Of a DNA stretch of 64,000 nucleotides, positions 8,562-17,230 are shown piece after piece. Positions within the stretch are counted from its first letter, which is position 1. Every line of letters starts with the position of its first letter. A program made the translations under genes and the position numbers. Under the pieces are notes generated by a model, which was not told the origin of the DNA, did no database searches, and saw nothing but the letters and a program-made list of their open reading frames with translations. Origin of the DNA: an uncultured Glaciecola sp. Lineage in GTDB: Bacteria; Pseudomonadota; Gammaproteobacteria; Enterobacterales; Alteromonadaceae. The stretch is from NCBI GenBank assembly GCA_905479945.1, contig CAJQOP010000007.1, positions 39,965 to 103,964 on the forward strand, in the 5' to 3' direction.

Positions 8562-8954
8562 TTATAAATACTTTGTGAGCGACAACTCACCCCAGCCTAC
8601 CAACTTATTGTTAATAAAAACAAGAGGAGTACATTCATTTTTAGTTGTTACGCCATCGTCGTCTACGCGCTGTGTTCTGTAGTATAAAACCTGAACTGCA
8701 TCACCGTCATTGCTTACCAATTCATTGAAGTCAGCTGCGCCAAGTTTATCACTAATCGTTGTTTTTGAAGCACCTGGGCTCAGCTCGGAAATATACTTTC
8801 TATTGTTTGACTCACGGTCCTGCCAATCTGCACCAGAAGATACGTGATAACCGTCTTCATAATCATCATCAATCGAGATAACGCAGCCGCTAAGTAAGAC
8901 TGTGCTAGCCAAAAGCCCGCTAGCTAGGAGTTTGCTTAAAAGTATTGCTTTCAT
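8562..8954 (-). CDS. DUF3192 family lipoprotein
   Basis: 130 residues from ATG 8954, preceded by AAGGAA; the longer frame to 8996 adds 14 residues ahead of the signal peptide and is not supported. The N-terminus MKAILLSKLLASGLLASTVLLSGC is a lipoprotein signal with lipobox LSGC, so the mature protein is lipid-anchored. After an acidic linker comes the DUF3192 region (ISELSPGASKTTISDKLGAADFNE, VLYYRTQRVDDDG, CTPLVFINNKLVGWGE), a small fold of the SmpA/OmlA-like type. Function unknown; an envelope-maintenance role is inferred only from the fold similarity. Confidence 0.82.
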   Translation of the reverse strand: MKAILLSKLLASGLLASTVLLSGCVISIDDDYEDGYHVSSGADWQDRESNNRKYISELSPGASKTTISDKLGAADFNELVSNDGDAVQVLYYRTQRVDDDGVTTKNECTPLVFINNKLVGWGELSLTKYL

Positions 8955-9180
8955 TTTTATTCCTTGAAAATAGAGTTGAGTGTTTAAAATTAGCAATTTA
9001 TGATTGCATTATATGATTGTATTTAATGCTGATTACAAGTTTCAGACCACAAGTAAAATAATCAGCAATATCATAAGCTTATCTTACCAAAGCTGAATTA
9101 AGCCTGAATGAAGGCTTTCTATCCTCCTAAAACATGGTCAAAATGACGAATAAATAAGTTTTTAATAAAAAAGCTTTATA

Positions 9181-9231
9181 AATAAATATGAGGCTAGGTA
9201 AATAAATATGAAGCTAGGTAGACGAATATGA
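9181..9231 (+). repeat. 20-bp tandem repeat duplicating a start region
   Basis: Two copies of AATAAATATGARGCTAGGTA (9181-9200 and 9201-9220) and a third degenerate partial copy lead into the ATG at 9228. Each copy carries an ATG and an AGGT ribosome-binding motif, giving mini-frames of 5 codons at 9188 and 7 codons at 9208. The second ends at 9231, overlapping the main start codon as ATGA. Confidence 0.8.
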
Positions 9232-9539
9232 AACCCGAGTATCAACAGGTCGTAAATGCCTGCATTGAACTGCAAAATCTAGGAAAGAAGCCAAGTGTTG
9301 GCATGATAAAGGCAAAGCTATTATCGCCCTTACCTATTCCAATTATCATCAAAGGTCTGAGTTATTGGAAGGAGTATAAGCATACCCTTAAAATAGATGC
9401 GCTACCGCAACTGGCAGTGCCCATTGTTTCAACTCACGATGTTTTAAGCGAGCGCGTTACGCAATTGGAAAGTGACCTTGTGTTGTTGCGATCAGAACTT
9501 AAAGCCTTGCAACGGCGTCTCGAGGACGAAGGGCCTTAA
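9228..9539 (+). CDS. Hypothetical protein with C-terminal coiled coil
   Basis: 103 residues, not recognised. The first 55 (YQQVVNACIELQNLGKKPSVGMIKAKL..IPIIIKGLSYW) look like a small winged-helix or KfrA-N-type DNA-binding fold: helix, then PSVGMIKAKL as a possible recognition region. The last 35 (VLSERVTQLESDLVLLRSELKALQRRLED) form a heptad coiled coil, suggesting a dimer. AGGT at 9216-9219 serves as ribosome site. The 3' end overlaps the 3' end of syd on the other strand by 41 bases. A DNA-binding role is an inference from shape only. Confidence 0.6.
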   Translation: MKPEYQQVVNACIELQNLGKKPSVGMIKAKLLSPLPIPIIIKGLSYWKEYKHTLKIDALPQLAVPIVSTHDVLSERVTQLESDLVLLRSELKALQRRLEDEGP

Positions 9540-10080
9540 TAAAGCTAGCCAAATCACTGGCCAAGACTTCCGTTGGTATTTTACCCACTTGCTCCAGCAT
9601 CACATTGCCTGAGGCCACTTCAAGACTGATAATAAAATCATCTTGATCGGTAGTTGCAAAAAATAAGGTTTCAGGCTGTTTTAGTCGACGCTTCATCAAA
9701 ACATGGGAAATTAAGTTTTTTTGTAGTCGTTCGAAATCATCTTTATTCCAAGCTTGCAATATATCGAGTTCACCGCGATCAGTTTGGGCTGGTAAATCAT
9801 GGCTGTAATACCTGCAAAATAGAGCTTCTAACTGCGGATCAATGTCGACTTCGAGCGCTTTTGCCAAATCACCTAAATGTGTGTTTTTTGGCTGCAAGCT
9901 CGGCGCCCAATAAACCTCAGTTCCATCATCAATGCTCGAAAGCTCAGCTTCAGATACTTGTATGCATGGTGATAACCAGTCGGCATCAAACTCAGTTACC
10001 ATCTGCCTGTTGTCATTGCCTACGAGGTCGATATAAGAATTAATGAAGTTATCTAAATTATCAACAAGTTGATTTGTCAT
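9499..10080 (-). CDS. syd: SecY-interacting protein Syd
   Basis: 193 residues, similar along its length to E. coli Syd: VYWAPSLQP (E. coli VYWQPQPF), LDILQAWNKDDFERLQKNLISHVLMKRRLKQPETLFFAT (E. coli [36 protein letters not shown]), then the ALRP tail. Syd is a soluble protein that binds the cytoplasmic face of SecY and is linked to Sec translocon quality control. It is divergent from queF and close to the csrB-like RNA, as in E. coli. Convergent 3' overlap with the hypothetical gene before it. Confidence 0.93.
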   Translation of the reverse strand: MTNQLVDNLDNFINSYIDLVGNDNRQMVTEFDADWLSPCIQVSEAELSSIDDGTEVYWAPSLQPKNTHLGDLAKALEVDIDPQLEALFCRYYSHDLPAQTDRGELDILQAWNKDDFERLQKNLISHVLMKRRLKQPETLFFATTDQDDFIISLEVASGNVMLEQVGKIPTEVLASDLASFIKALRPRDAVARL

Positions 10081-10269
10081 GAAGTGTATTGGCCTTAATA
10101 GCGTATTGAGTTAGTCATAATTCGGCTTGAAAACAAACAATCAAAAAATTAATTCGTATGTTGATCCCGACATTTAGCAAAACATGATAAATTAGCAGCT
10201 CATCTAAGTATAGCTTTGATGGTAACACCTTTTCTTTATTGTTATTTTTGATGCCTACAGGAGACATCT

Positions 10270-11133
10270 TTGGACCATTTATCACTGGGTAAAATAGTTG
10301 AATATGCCCAAGAATACGACAACAGCTTATTACAGCGTGTTCCGCGCGCGTTAAGTCGCGACGCCATCAAGCTGCCTTCTAAGCTGCCCTTCCACGGGCA
10401 CGATATTTGGAATGGCTATGAGTTATCTTGGCTGAACCCCAAAGGCAAACCGCAAGTTGCTATATTGCGTTGTGAAGTCCCTGTAACATCGCCAAATTTA
10501 ATAGAATCTAAATCGTTTAAATTGTATTTAAATAGCTTTAATCAAAGTAAATTTAGCTCTGTCGATGAAGTAAGTCATACACTGCAAGCGGATCTTAGCG
10601 TTTGTGCCGGTGAGCCAGTGACTGTAACCGTAATACCTTCATCAGCATTCGATGCGATACGTTTTGGCACTTTTGAAGGAACCTGCATTGATGGTATGGA
10701 TATCGAAATTGATGACTTTGATATAACACCCGCCCTGCTTCTGGAAAGCGGTCATAGTCAAAACAGCAGCACATCCGACAGCGCTGAATCAAAATCACCA
10801 ACAGCTGATGTGGTATCGGAAACCTTAGTAAGCCACTTGCTGAAATCGAATTGCTTAATTACGAATCAGCCTGATTGGGGTAGCATTCTAATTAAATATA
10901 GCGGTAAGCCGATATCCCATGAAGGCTTATTACGCTATTTAATTTCTTTCAGGCAACACAACGAATTTCATGAGCAATGTGTTGAACGTATTTTTTATGA
11001 CATATTGCAGCAATGCAAACCAGAGAAATTGACCGTTTACGCAAGGTATACGCGTCGTGGTGGATTGGACATTAATCCCTTTCGTTCAAATTTTGAAGCT
11101 CCATATGAAGATGCTCGCTTAGCTCGGCAATAA
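10270..11133 (+). CDS. queF: NADPH-dependent 7-cyano-7-deazaguanine reductase QueF
   Basis: Reduces preQ0 to preQ1 with NADPH in queuosine tRNA biosynthesis. 287 residues, the long two-domain QueF type. It has [14 protein letters not shown] (NADPH site), GTCIDGMD with the Cys that forms the thioimide, and [17 protein letters not shown] with [15 protein letters not shown] at the end, nearly identical to E. coli. A 14-18 residue Ser-rich insert (around 158-175) links the halves. The start is TTG at 10270, placed 6 bases after a strong AGGAG; no ATG fits. Adjacent to syd and ppnN as in E. coli. Confidence 0.95.
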   Translation: MDHLSLGKIVEYAQEYDNSLLQRVPRALSRDAIKLPSKLPFHGHDIWNGYELSWLNPKGKPQVAILRCEVPVTSPNLIESKSFKLYLNSFNQSKFSSVDEVSHTLQADLSVCAGEPVTVTVIPSSAFDAIRFGTFEGTCIDGMDIEIDDFDITPALLLESGHSQNSSTSDSAESKSPTADVVSETLVSHLLKSNCLITNQPDWGSILIKYSGKPISHEGLLRYLISFRQHNEFHEQCVERIFYDILQQCKPEKLTVYARYTRRGGLDINPFRSNFEAPYEDARLARQ

Positions 11134-11301
11134 GTGCAATAGCCAAAAATCTAAATTAGCTATATTCTTATGAACACACAGACGGAACTTGCGTTAAAAG
11201 CATTGCTAGATAAAGCATTTGAGAAAGTAGATTTGATCCTACATAAAGCAGAATAATTAGGGTGGGATCAGACATTATTTAAAGAGATTTAAGGAAACTA
11301 G

Positions 11302-12663
11302 ATGACAACAGTGCAACTAAACCCAGTCGGTTGGATGAGTCAATTATCCCAGCTTGAAGTCAGCCTCTTACAGCAATCAACGCAAAGCGATTTGTACGGT
11401 ATTTTCAGAAATTGTTGCCTTGCGGTTCTAAATAGCGGCGTTGAAGAAGATAACTACCATAATCTATTCGCCCCTTATGATGACTTCGATGTACGTTTAG
11501 TTAGGCGTGAACGCGGAGTCAAAATTGAACTGATCAATCCACCGGAAGTGGCATTTGTTGATGGAAAGTTAATTACAGGCGTGCATGAACACTTGTTCGC
11601 TGTATTGCGTGACATGCTTTACATGGGAACAAAACACAGTACTAATTTTGAAAAACTCATTGAAGCACCAAGTCAGCTCACCACGCATGTGGTTTTTGAC
11701 ATGTTGCGCCATGCTAACGCGATATCACAAGACCAAGCTATCAACATGATAGTGTGTTGGGGCGGCCACTCAATTCGCGAAGAAGAATACAAATACACCA
11801 AGTCGGTTGGGTACGAATTAGGCTTGCGTGGCTTTAATATTTGTACTGGCTGTGGCCCAGGCGCAATGAAAGGGCCAATGAAAGGCGCAACTATTGGCCA
11901 CGCTAAGCAACGGATCAAGAATGGCCGTTATTTAGGTATTTCTGAACCAAGCATTATTGCTGCAGAGCCGCCTAACGCAATTGTAAATGAACTCATTATC
12001 ATGCCTGACATCGAAAAGCGTCTAGAAGCCTTTGTACGAATTTCTCATGCTATTGTGATTTTCCCAGGTGGTGCAGGCACCGCAGAAGAGCTACTTTACC
12101 TACTTGGCTTGCTTATGGATGAAGAGAATAAAGATCAGAAAATTCCATTGATATTAACGGGCCCTGAAAACAGTAAGGCTTATTTTGAAGCTATCGACAA
12201 ATTTATAGGCGCGACCTTAGGTGCGCAAGCCCAGTCTAAATACACCATTGTGGTTGGTGATCCAGCTAAAGCCGCTAGATTTATGGCGCAGCAAAAAGAG
12301 GCTGTTGAGCAGACCCGACGGGACACTGGAAATTCGCTAAACTTCAATTGGACATTGAATATATCTGAAGACTTTCAAACCCCTTTCTTTCCAAGCCATG
12401 CAAATATGAGCGGGTTAGATTTACGCTTAGATCAGCCCAAGAGTTCATTAGCAGCCACTCTGCGCAAATGCTTCTCCGGCATTGTTGCGGGCAATGTGAA
12501 AGCTGAAGGTATCGAAGAAATCAAGAAACACGGTCCATACGAGTTAACCGGTGACCTTGAATTGATGCAAGAGATGGATGTGTTACTTAACTCTTTTGTT
12601 GATCAAGGACGCATGAAACTTCCAGGTAGCCGTTACGAACCTTGTTATAAAGTAAAAATTTAG
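11302..12663 (+). CDS. ppnN: Pyrimidine/purine nucleotide 5'-monophosphate nucleosidase PpnN
   Basis: 453 residues, the usual PpnN (YgdH) length. The central LOG/LDH-like domain has CWGGHSIREEEYKYTKSVGYELGLRGFNICTGCGPGAMKGPMKGA and IFPGGAGTAEELLYLLGLL, matching the PGGxGTxxE nucleotide-monophosphate glycosidase signature. N- and C-terminal flanking domains (DUF4478/DUF3412 type) are present. In E. coli it cleaves nucleoside monophosphates to base and ribose-5-phosphate and is activated by (p)ppGpp. ATG 11302 follows AAGGAAAC. It follows queF as in E. coli. Confidence 0.94.
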   Translation: MTTVQLNPVGWMSQLSQLEVSLLQQSTQSDLYGIFRNCCLAVLNSGVEEDNYHNLFAPYDDFDVRLVRRERGVKIELINPPEVAFVDGKLITGVHEHLFAVLRDMLYMGTKHSTNFEKLIEAPSQLTTHVVFDMLRHANAISQDQAINMIVCWGGHSIREEEYKYTKSVGYELGLRGFNICTGCGPGAMKGPMKGATIGHAKQRIKNGRYLGISEPSIIAAEPPNAIVNELIIMPDIEKRLEAFVRISHAIVIFPGGAGTAEELLYLLGLLMDEENKDQKIPLILTGPENSKAYFEAIDKFIGATLGAQAQSKYTIVVGDPAKAARFMAQQKEAVEQTRRDTGNSLNFNWTLNISEDFQTPFFPSHANMSGLDLRLDQPKSSLAATLRKCFSGIVAGNVKAEGIEEIKKHGPYELTGDLELMQEMDVLLNSFVDQGRMKLPGSRYEPCYKVKI

Positions 12664-12826
12664 CCTTACGTTTTATTGTTTAGCTTGAGCTATATAAGTT
12701 ACGTGAATGTTGATGATAGAGCCTATCACTCACCTAGTGCATGGGGTAAAATGCGCGTCATGAAACGCGCGCATCACTAATTAACTTATATTCACTTACA
12801 TACTACACAATATTGGAGTGCTCTTG

Positions 12827-13894
12827 ATGATCAACGATCAGAAGACAAATGAATTGGCAACGCCAGAAGAAACTAAGCAAGAGTCGGGCGAAAAGCGACA
12901 CATTACCATTATTCGCGGCGATGGTATCGGCCCTGACATTATTGATTCAGCAATACAGGTACTCGACAAAGTAGGCTGCAACTTCGCTTACGATTATGCC
13001 GATGCAGGCTTAATGGCACTTGAAAACCACGGCGAGCTTTTACCACAAGAAACTCTCGAGCTAATTGCTAAAAACAAAGTCACCTTGAAAGGCCCACTAA
13101 CAACGCCAGTGGGTGAAGGATTCACTTCAATAAATGTGAGTTTGCGTAAACAATTTAAATTATATGCCAACCTTCGCCCGGTAGTCTCGTTTAAAGGCAC
13201 CAAAGCGCGCTATGAAGACATTGATATCATTACCGTGCGAGAGAACACGCAAGGAATGTACTCAGGCTTAGGACAAGTGGTTTCAGCCGATGGTAGCGAA
13301 GCGGAAGCGGTCAGTAAAATTACGCGTGAAGGCGCTGAAAAAATTGTGGTGTTCGCTTATGAACTAGCTCGCAGAGAAGGCCGCAAGAAGATAACCGCGG
13401 TGCATAAAGCAAACATCTTGAAGTCGACATCCGGTTTATTCCTAAAAGTGGCTAGAGAAGTAGCCCAGCGCTACCCTGACATTCAATCCGAAGAAATGAT
13501 TGTTGATAACTGCTGCATGCAACTCGTAATGAACCCACATCAGTTTGACATGATTGTGACCACTAATTTATTCGGCGATATTTTGTCGGACCTATGCGCA
13601 GGCTTAGTTGGCGGTTTAGGTATGGCGCCGGGCGCAAACATAGGTGAAGACTGTGCCATTTTTGAAGCAGTGCACGGCTCTGCTCCTGATATTGCAGGCA
13701 TGAATTTAGCCAATCCTACTTCGGTCATCTTAGCGTCGATTCAAATGCTAGGGTATTTGAACATGCCCGATAAAGCCGAGCGTATTCGGACTGCACTTGC
13801 TGATGTGATTGAGTCGGGTGATCGCACTACGCGTGATTTAGGCGGTGAGCACGGAACCAATGAGTTTACTCAGGCCTTATTGGAGCGCTTGTAA
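12827..13894 (+). CDS. NAD-type isocitrate dehydrogenase (isocitrate/isopropylmalate DH family)
   Basis: 355 residues from ATG 12827, eight bases after GGAG; a GTG at 12818 overlaps the ribosome site and is unlikely. After a 25-residue polar leader comes TIIRGDGIGPDI, then TPVGEGFTSINVSLRKQFKLYANLRPV (isocitrate-binding Ser and Arg residues of the short NAD-type enzymes), ITVRENTQGMYSG, and VDNCCMQLVMNPHQFDMIVTTNLFGDILSDL (metal-binding Asp). EAVHGSAPDIAG marks the cofactor loop. It is much shorter than E. coli Icd and resembles the NAD-dependent IDH of many marine Gammaproteobacteria. Catalyses isocitrate to 2-oxoglutarate in the TCA cycle. Homoisocitrate or tartrate dehydrogenase activity is less likely. 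Confidence 0.85.
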   Translation: MINDQKTNELATPEETKQESGEKRHITIIRGDGIGPDIIDSAIQVLDKVGCNFAYDYADAGLMALENHGELLPQETLELIAKNKVTLKGPLTTPVGEGFTSINVSLRKQFKLYANLRPVVSFKGTKARYEDIDIITVRENTQGMYSGLGQVVSADGSEAEAVSKITREGAEKIVVFAYELARREGRKKITAVHKANILKSTSGLFLKVAREVAQRYPDIQSEEMIVDNCCMQLVMNPHQFDMIVTTNLFGDILSDLCAGLVGGLGMAPGANIGEDCAIFEAVHGSAPDIAGMNLANPTSVILASIQMLGYLNMPDKAERIRTALADVIESGDRTTRDLGGEHGTNEFTQALLERL

Positions 13895-13976
13895 GCACCC
13901 CGGTTATCTGGCGGTTATCTCCCGGTAATCCCCAACTCAAATTCGATGACAAAATCGAACTGAATTAATTACTATA

Positions 13977-14000
13977 GGAGAGCTTCGGCTCTCCTTTTTT
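13977..14000 (+). terminator. Intrinsic terminator of the isocitrate dehydrogenase gene
   Basis: GGAGAGC-TTCG-GCTCTCC hairpin (7-bp stem, stable TTCG loop) followed by TTTTTT, 80 bases after the stop codon. Confidence 0.92.
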
Positions 14001-14227
14001 ATTCCTAATGCGCATCAGGTGTTACAGCCTCTTTTATGAGAACTAGTCATGATGACAGTATCAAGGGTGTTTCATTACTTTTAAGATTATATCGTGTCTT
14101 TGCGCATTATTCTGGTGACTCATTGCAATCAGCCTAGCGATTTTCGTTTGATTAAATCATTGAATGCCACGTTCTTTGCTGTGCAAAAACATACATAAAA
14201 ACTTAACAAACTTAAAAGGAATTAATC

Positions 14228-14551
14228 ATGAAAAAGCTCAATTACTTATTACTAAGCACCGCAATTTTAGCAGCATGCGCTGTTATGCCAACTCAAGCTG
14301 CTTCAACAGCCCTCACTGCAAATACAGCAACGAAAGCATCTATGAGTCAGGCTGTAGACGCCAAAATTGACATTAACAAAGCAGATGCTGGACAACTAAC
14401 AGCACTGCCTGGCGTTGGTGTTAAAAAAGCAGAAGAAATCGTGAAATACCGTGAATTAAACGGTAATTTCAATAGCGTTGACGAACTCGTTAATGTCAAA
14501 GGGATTGGGGTGAAGATGGTGGCTAAGATTATTGATTTGGTGAAGGTGTAA
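14228..14551 (+). CDS. ComEA-like secreted helix-hairpin-helix protein
   Basis: 107 residues with a signal peptide (LNYLLLSTAILAACAVMPTQA) and, after a linker, a ComEA-type double helix-hairpin-helix domain: INKADAGQLTALPGVGVKKAEEIVKYRELNGNFNSVDELVNVKGIG. This domain binds double-stranded DNA non-specifically. In competent bacteria the periplasmic ComEA pulls in DNA; short single-domain versions in Gammaproteobacteria (YbaV type) may do the same. ATG 14228 follows AAAAGGA. Stands alone between two terminators. Confidence 0.9.
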   Translation: MKKLNYLLLSTAILAACAVMPTQAASTALTANTATKASMSQAVDAKIDINKADAGQLTALPGVGVKKAEEIVKYRELNGNFNSVDELVNVKGIGVKMVAKIIDLVKV

Positions 14552-14569
14552 ATAAAATTGCGCTTGAAC

Positions 14570-14605
14570 TAAAAAAAAATAACCGAGCTATTGCTCGGTT
14601 ATTTA
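14570..14605. terminator. Bidirectional terminator between comEA-like gene and manC
   Basis: AACCGAGC (14581-14588) pairs with GCTCGGTT (14593-14600). The minus-strand side is followed by an unbroken run of about nine T, ending the manC transcript. The plus-strand tail (ATTTACTATTTTT) is weaker but can end the comEA-like transcript. Confidence 0.88.
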
Positions 14606-14633
14606 CTATTTTTAAACTGCAAAATCAATCAAG

Positions 14634-16046
14634 TTATTTTGGAATTCGACCATATCGATCAGAAAAACGCACAATGTCATCTTCACCTAGGTAGCTTCCT
14701 GATTGCACTTCAATCAGTTCCAAAAGGACCTTCCCGGGGTTCTCTAAAGCATGAACTTCGCCTATGGGAATATAAACTGATTGATTTTCTGCAACTAATG
14801 ACGTGTTCTCACCGATAGTTACAGATGCTGTTCCAGAGACAACAATCCAATGTTCGGCTCTATGATGATGCATTTGAACACTTAATTTCTCTCCCGGCTT
14901 CACTGTAATTCTTTTAACTTGATAGCGTTCACCAGTATCTATTGAATCATAGCAACCCCATGGTCTCAATACTTCACGATGAAATTCAAATTCAGGCCGT
15001 TTTTCCTGTTTTAATTGATTTACAACACTTTTAATATTCTGCACTTTGTCTTTTGCAGCTACTAGAATAGCGTCTTTAGTTTCAACAACGATAACGTCAT
15101 CAAGTCCAATTACAGCAATTAATCGTTGTTCTGAATTTACGTAACTGTTGTTTACACCCGTTAATATAACGTCGCCCAATACCACATTATTATTGGCGTC
15201 TTTATTTTTAGCCGTTTCCCACAATGAGGTCCAACTGCCAACATCATTCCAACCGGCATCAAGCGTTACCATGCACGCTTTTTCAGTTTTTTCCATAACC
15301 GCATAGTCGATTGAATCATCAGGGCAAGCAGAAAAAGATATTTCATCTACCCGAAGAAAGTCTAAATCACTCTGGGAATTTTCTAATGACTTCTCACAAG
15401 CATTTACTATTTCTGGACTTAAGGCTCTTAGCTCTTCAAGGTAAACACTTGCCTTAAACATGAACATTCCGCTATTCCAAAAGTGCTTTTTACCATCCAA
15501 GTATATTTGTGCCGTTTCTATATCCGGTTTCTCGACAAATTTCTTTACTTTGAAACCCTCATTATCAAGCGCATCACCAGCTTCAATGTAACCATAACCA
15601 ATATGTGCTTCAGTAGGGTTAATACCGAATGTTACTAATTTATCTGCTTGTGCCAATACTGTCGCTTTTTTGATTGCTTCATGAAAAGCAGCTTGGTCTT
15701 CAATTAGATGATCAGCGGAAAGAATAAGCAGGATAGGATCATTGCCTTTCTTTATCTCATTTAACGCAGCTAGCGCAATAGCTGGGGCTGTATTTCGACC
15801 TACTGGCTCTAAGATAATTTGGTCAAAAGTTATATCTGCAGTTCTTAGCTGCTCAGCGGCGAGGAAACGATGGTCTTCGTTACAGATTAATAAAGCGTCC
15901 TCAACGTCTTGTTTAGGTAAACGCAATAAAGTCTCTTGCAGCATAGTGTGTTCAGATGTAAGCGCGAGAAATTGTTTTGGTAAAGCTGCTCGGGATTTTG
16001 GCCACAAGCGACTGCCTGTTCCACCGGCTAAGACTACAGGTTTCAT
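14634..16046 (-). CDS. manC: Mannose-1-phosphate guanylyltransferase / mannose-6-phosphate isomerase
   Basis: 470 residues, the bifunctional type-II ManC. N-terminal nucleotidyltransferase: VVLAGGTGSRLWPKSRAALPKQFL at residues 4-27 and FVEKPD near 160. C-terminal cupin isomerase: QVKRITVKPGEKLSVQMHHHRAEHWIVVSGTA with the metal-binding His triad. It makes GDP-mannose, the precursor of the GDP-colitose branch encoded by gmd, colC and colD in this locus. ATG 16046 follows AAAGGACA. No phosphomannomutase gene (manB) is seen in the window, so that step must be encoded elsewhere. Confidence 0.95.
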   Translation of the reverse strand: MKPVVLAGGTGSRLWPKSRAALPKQFLALTSEHTMLQETLLRLPKQDVEDALLICNEDHRFLAAEQLRTADITFDQIILEPVGRNTAPAIALAALNEIKKGNDPILLILSADHLIEDQAAFHEAIKKATVLAQADKLVTFGINPTEAHIGYGYIEAGDALDNEGFKVKKFVEKPDIETAQIYLDGKKHFWNSGMFMFKASVYLEELRALSPEIVNACEKSLENSQSDLDFLRVDEISFSACPDDSIDYAVMEKTEKACMVTLDAGWNDVGSWTSLWETAKNKDANNNVVLGDVILTGVNNSYVNSEQRLIAVIGLDDVIVVETKDAILVAAKDKVQNIKSVVNQLKQEKRPEFEFHREVLRPWGCYDSIDTGERYQVKRITVKPGEKLSVQMHHHRAEHWIVVSGTASVTIGENTSLVAENQSVYIPIGEVHALENPGKVLLELIEVQSGSYLGEDDIVRFSDRYGRIPK

Positions 16047-16201
16047 TATTGTCCTTTGTTATGAATTTCAGGTGTAAATGGTAGATAAAACTGAGGGTTA
16101 ATTCAATAAGATAAAAGAGGTTACGATGAATTAAATCAAATAACGCAAATTAAACACCAACCTCTCAATAAAACCTTATATAAATCACTTAACCATGTCG
16201 A

Positions 16202-17089
16202 CTACAGTGTTTTCAAATACGCCTTAAATTCTTCACCTAACTCAGGGTGGCGCATTGCATATTCAACGTTGGCTTTCATATAGCCAAGTTTACTGCCGCA
16301 ATCATGGCTTTTACCTTTCATGTAATATGCATCAACTTGTTCGTGTTCCATAAGCGCATCGATAGCGTCGGTCAACTGAATTTCGTCGCCCGCACCAGGA
16401 GGTGTTTTAGCCAGCAAATCCCATGTTTTTGCAGATAACACATAACGACCCACTACAGCTAAGTCAGATGGTGCGTCTTCCAAATCTGGTTTTTCAATCA
16501 TTCTGTGCATCTTGCAAGATTCGCCAGGGGCAAGTTCCTTGCCTTCTAAATCAACGATACCGAATTTAGATACATCTTTTTGTGCGACTTTTTCAACCAT
16601 TACTTGGCTAACGCGGCTAGTGTTAAATTTAGCAACCATATCAGCAAGGTTGTCTTTTTTAAGGTTGCTCGCCACATCGTCAATAATCACGTCGGGTAAC
16701 ACAACTGCAAAAGGCTCATCACCAATCATCGGGTAGGCACACATAATAGCGTGACCTAAGCCACTTGCTACGCCTTGACGCACATGCATTATGGTGACGC
16801 CTTTTGGGCAAATAGCTTTAACTGCATCAAGCAACTGACGTTTAACACGTTTCTCTAGCGTTGCTTCCAATTCAAACGATGTATCAAAGTGGTTTTCAAT
16901 GCTGTTTTTACTCGCATGAGTCACCAACACGATTTGCTTTATGCCGGCTTGCACGCACTCATTCACTACATACTGAATTAGAGGTTTATCGACTACCGGT
17001 AGCATTTCCTTTGGGATTGCTTTGGTGGCCGGTAACATTCTCGTTCCCAAACCGGCTACGGGTATTACTGCCTTTGTAACTTGACTCAT
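16202..17089 (-). CDS. galU: UTP-glucose-1-phosphate uridylyltransferase GalU
   Basis: 295 residues with the GalU start [59 protein letters not shown], and PDVIIDD. Forms UDP-glucose from UTP and glucose-1-phosphate. It feeds the next gene upstream (ugd) and galE at 42.7 kb. Lies 155 bases from manC and 141 bases from ugd, so it may have its own promoter. Confidence 0.96.
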   Translation of the reverse strand: MSQVTKAVIPVAGLGTRMLPATKAIPKEMLPVVDKPLIQYVVNECVQAGIKQIVLVTHASKNSIENHFDTSFELEATLEKRVKRQLLDAVKAICPKGVTIMHVRQGVASGLGHAIMCAYPMIGDEPFAVVLPDVIIDDVASNLKKDNLADMVAKFNTSRVSQVMVEKVAQKDVSKFGIVDLEGKELAPGESCKMHRMIEKPDLEDAPSDLAVVGRYVLSAKTWDLLAKTPPGAGDEIQLTDAIDALMEHEQVDAYYMKGKSHDCGSKLGYMKANVEYAMRHPELGEEFKAYLKTL

Positions 17090-17230
17090 AGTTCAATTAA
17101 TCCTTATTTACTTTTTTAATCATGCTACATAGTGTCTTAAACTTTCATCGCGCTGCATCAATGAGCTATATCAATATACTATATCAATGCACTAAATCCA
17201 CTAACTCAATCAACCAACTATAAAAGCCGG

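Noticed and set aside
11170..11256. 28-codon open frame between queF and ppnN
   Set aside because: No ribosome site, no similarity I recognise, and too short; likely chance.
12752..12776. Palindrome ATGCGCGT...ACGCGCGCAT upstream of the isocitrate dehydrogenase gene
   Set aside because: Arms pair only with a 2-base bulge and no T tract follows, so neither terminator nor clear operator can be claimed.
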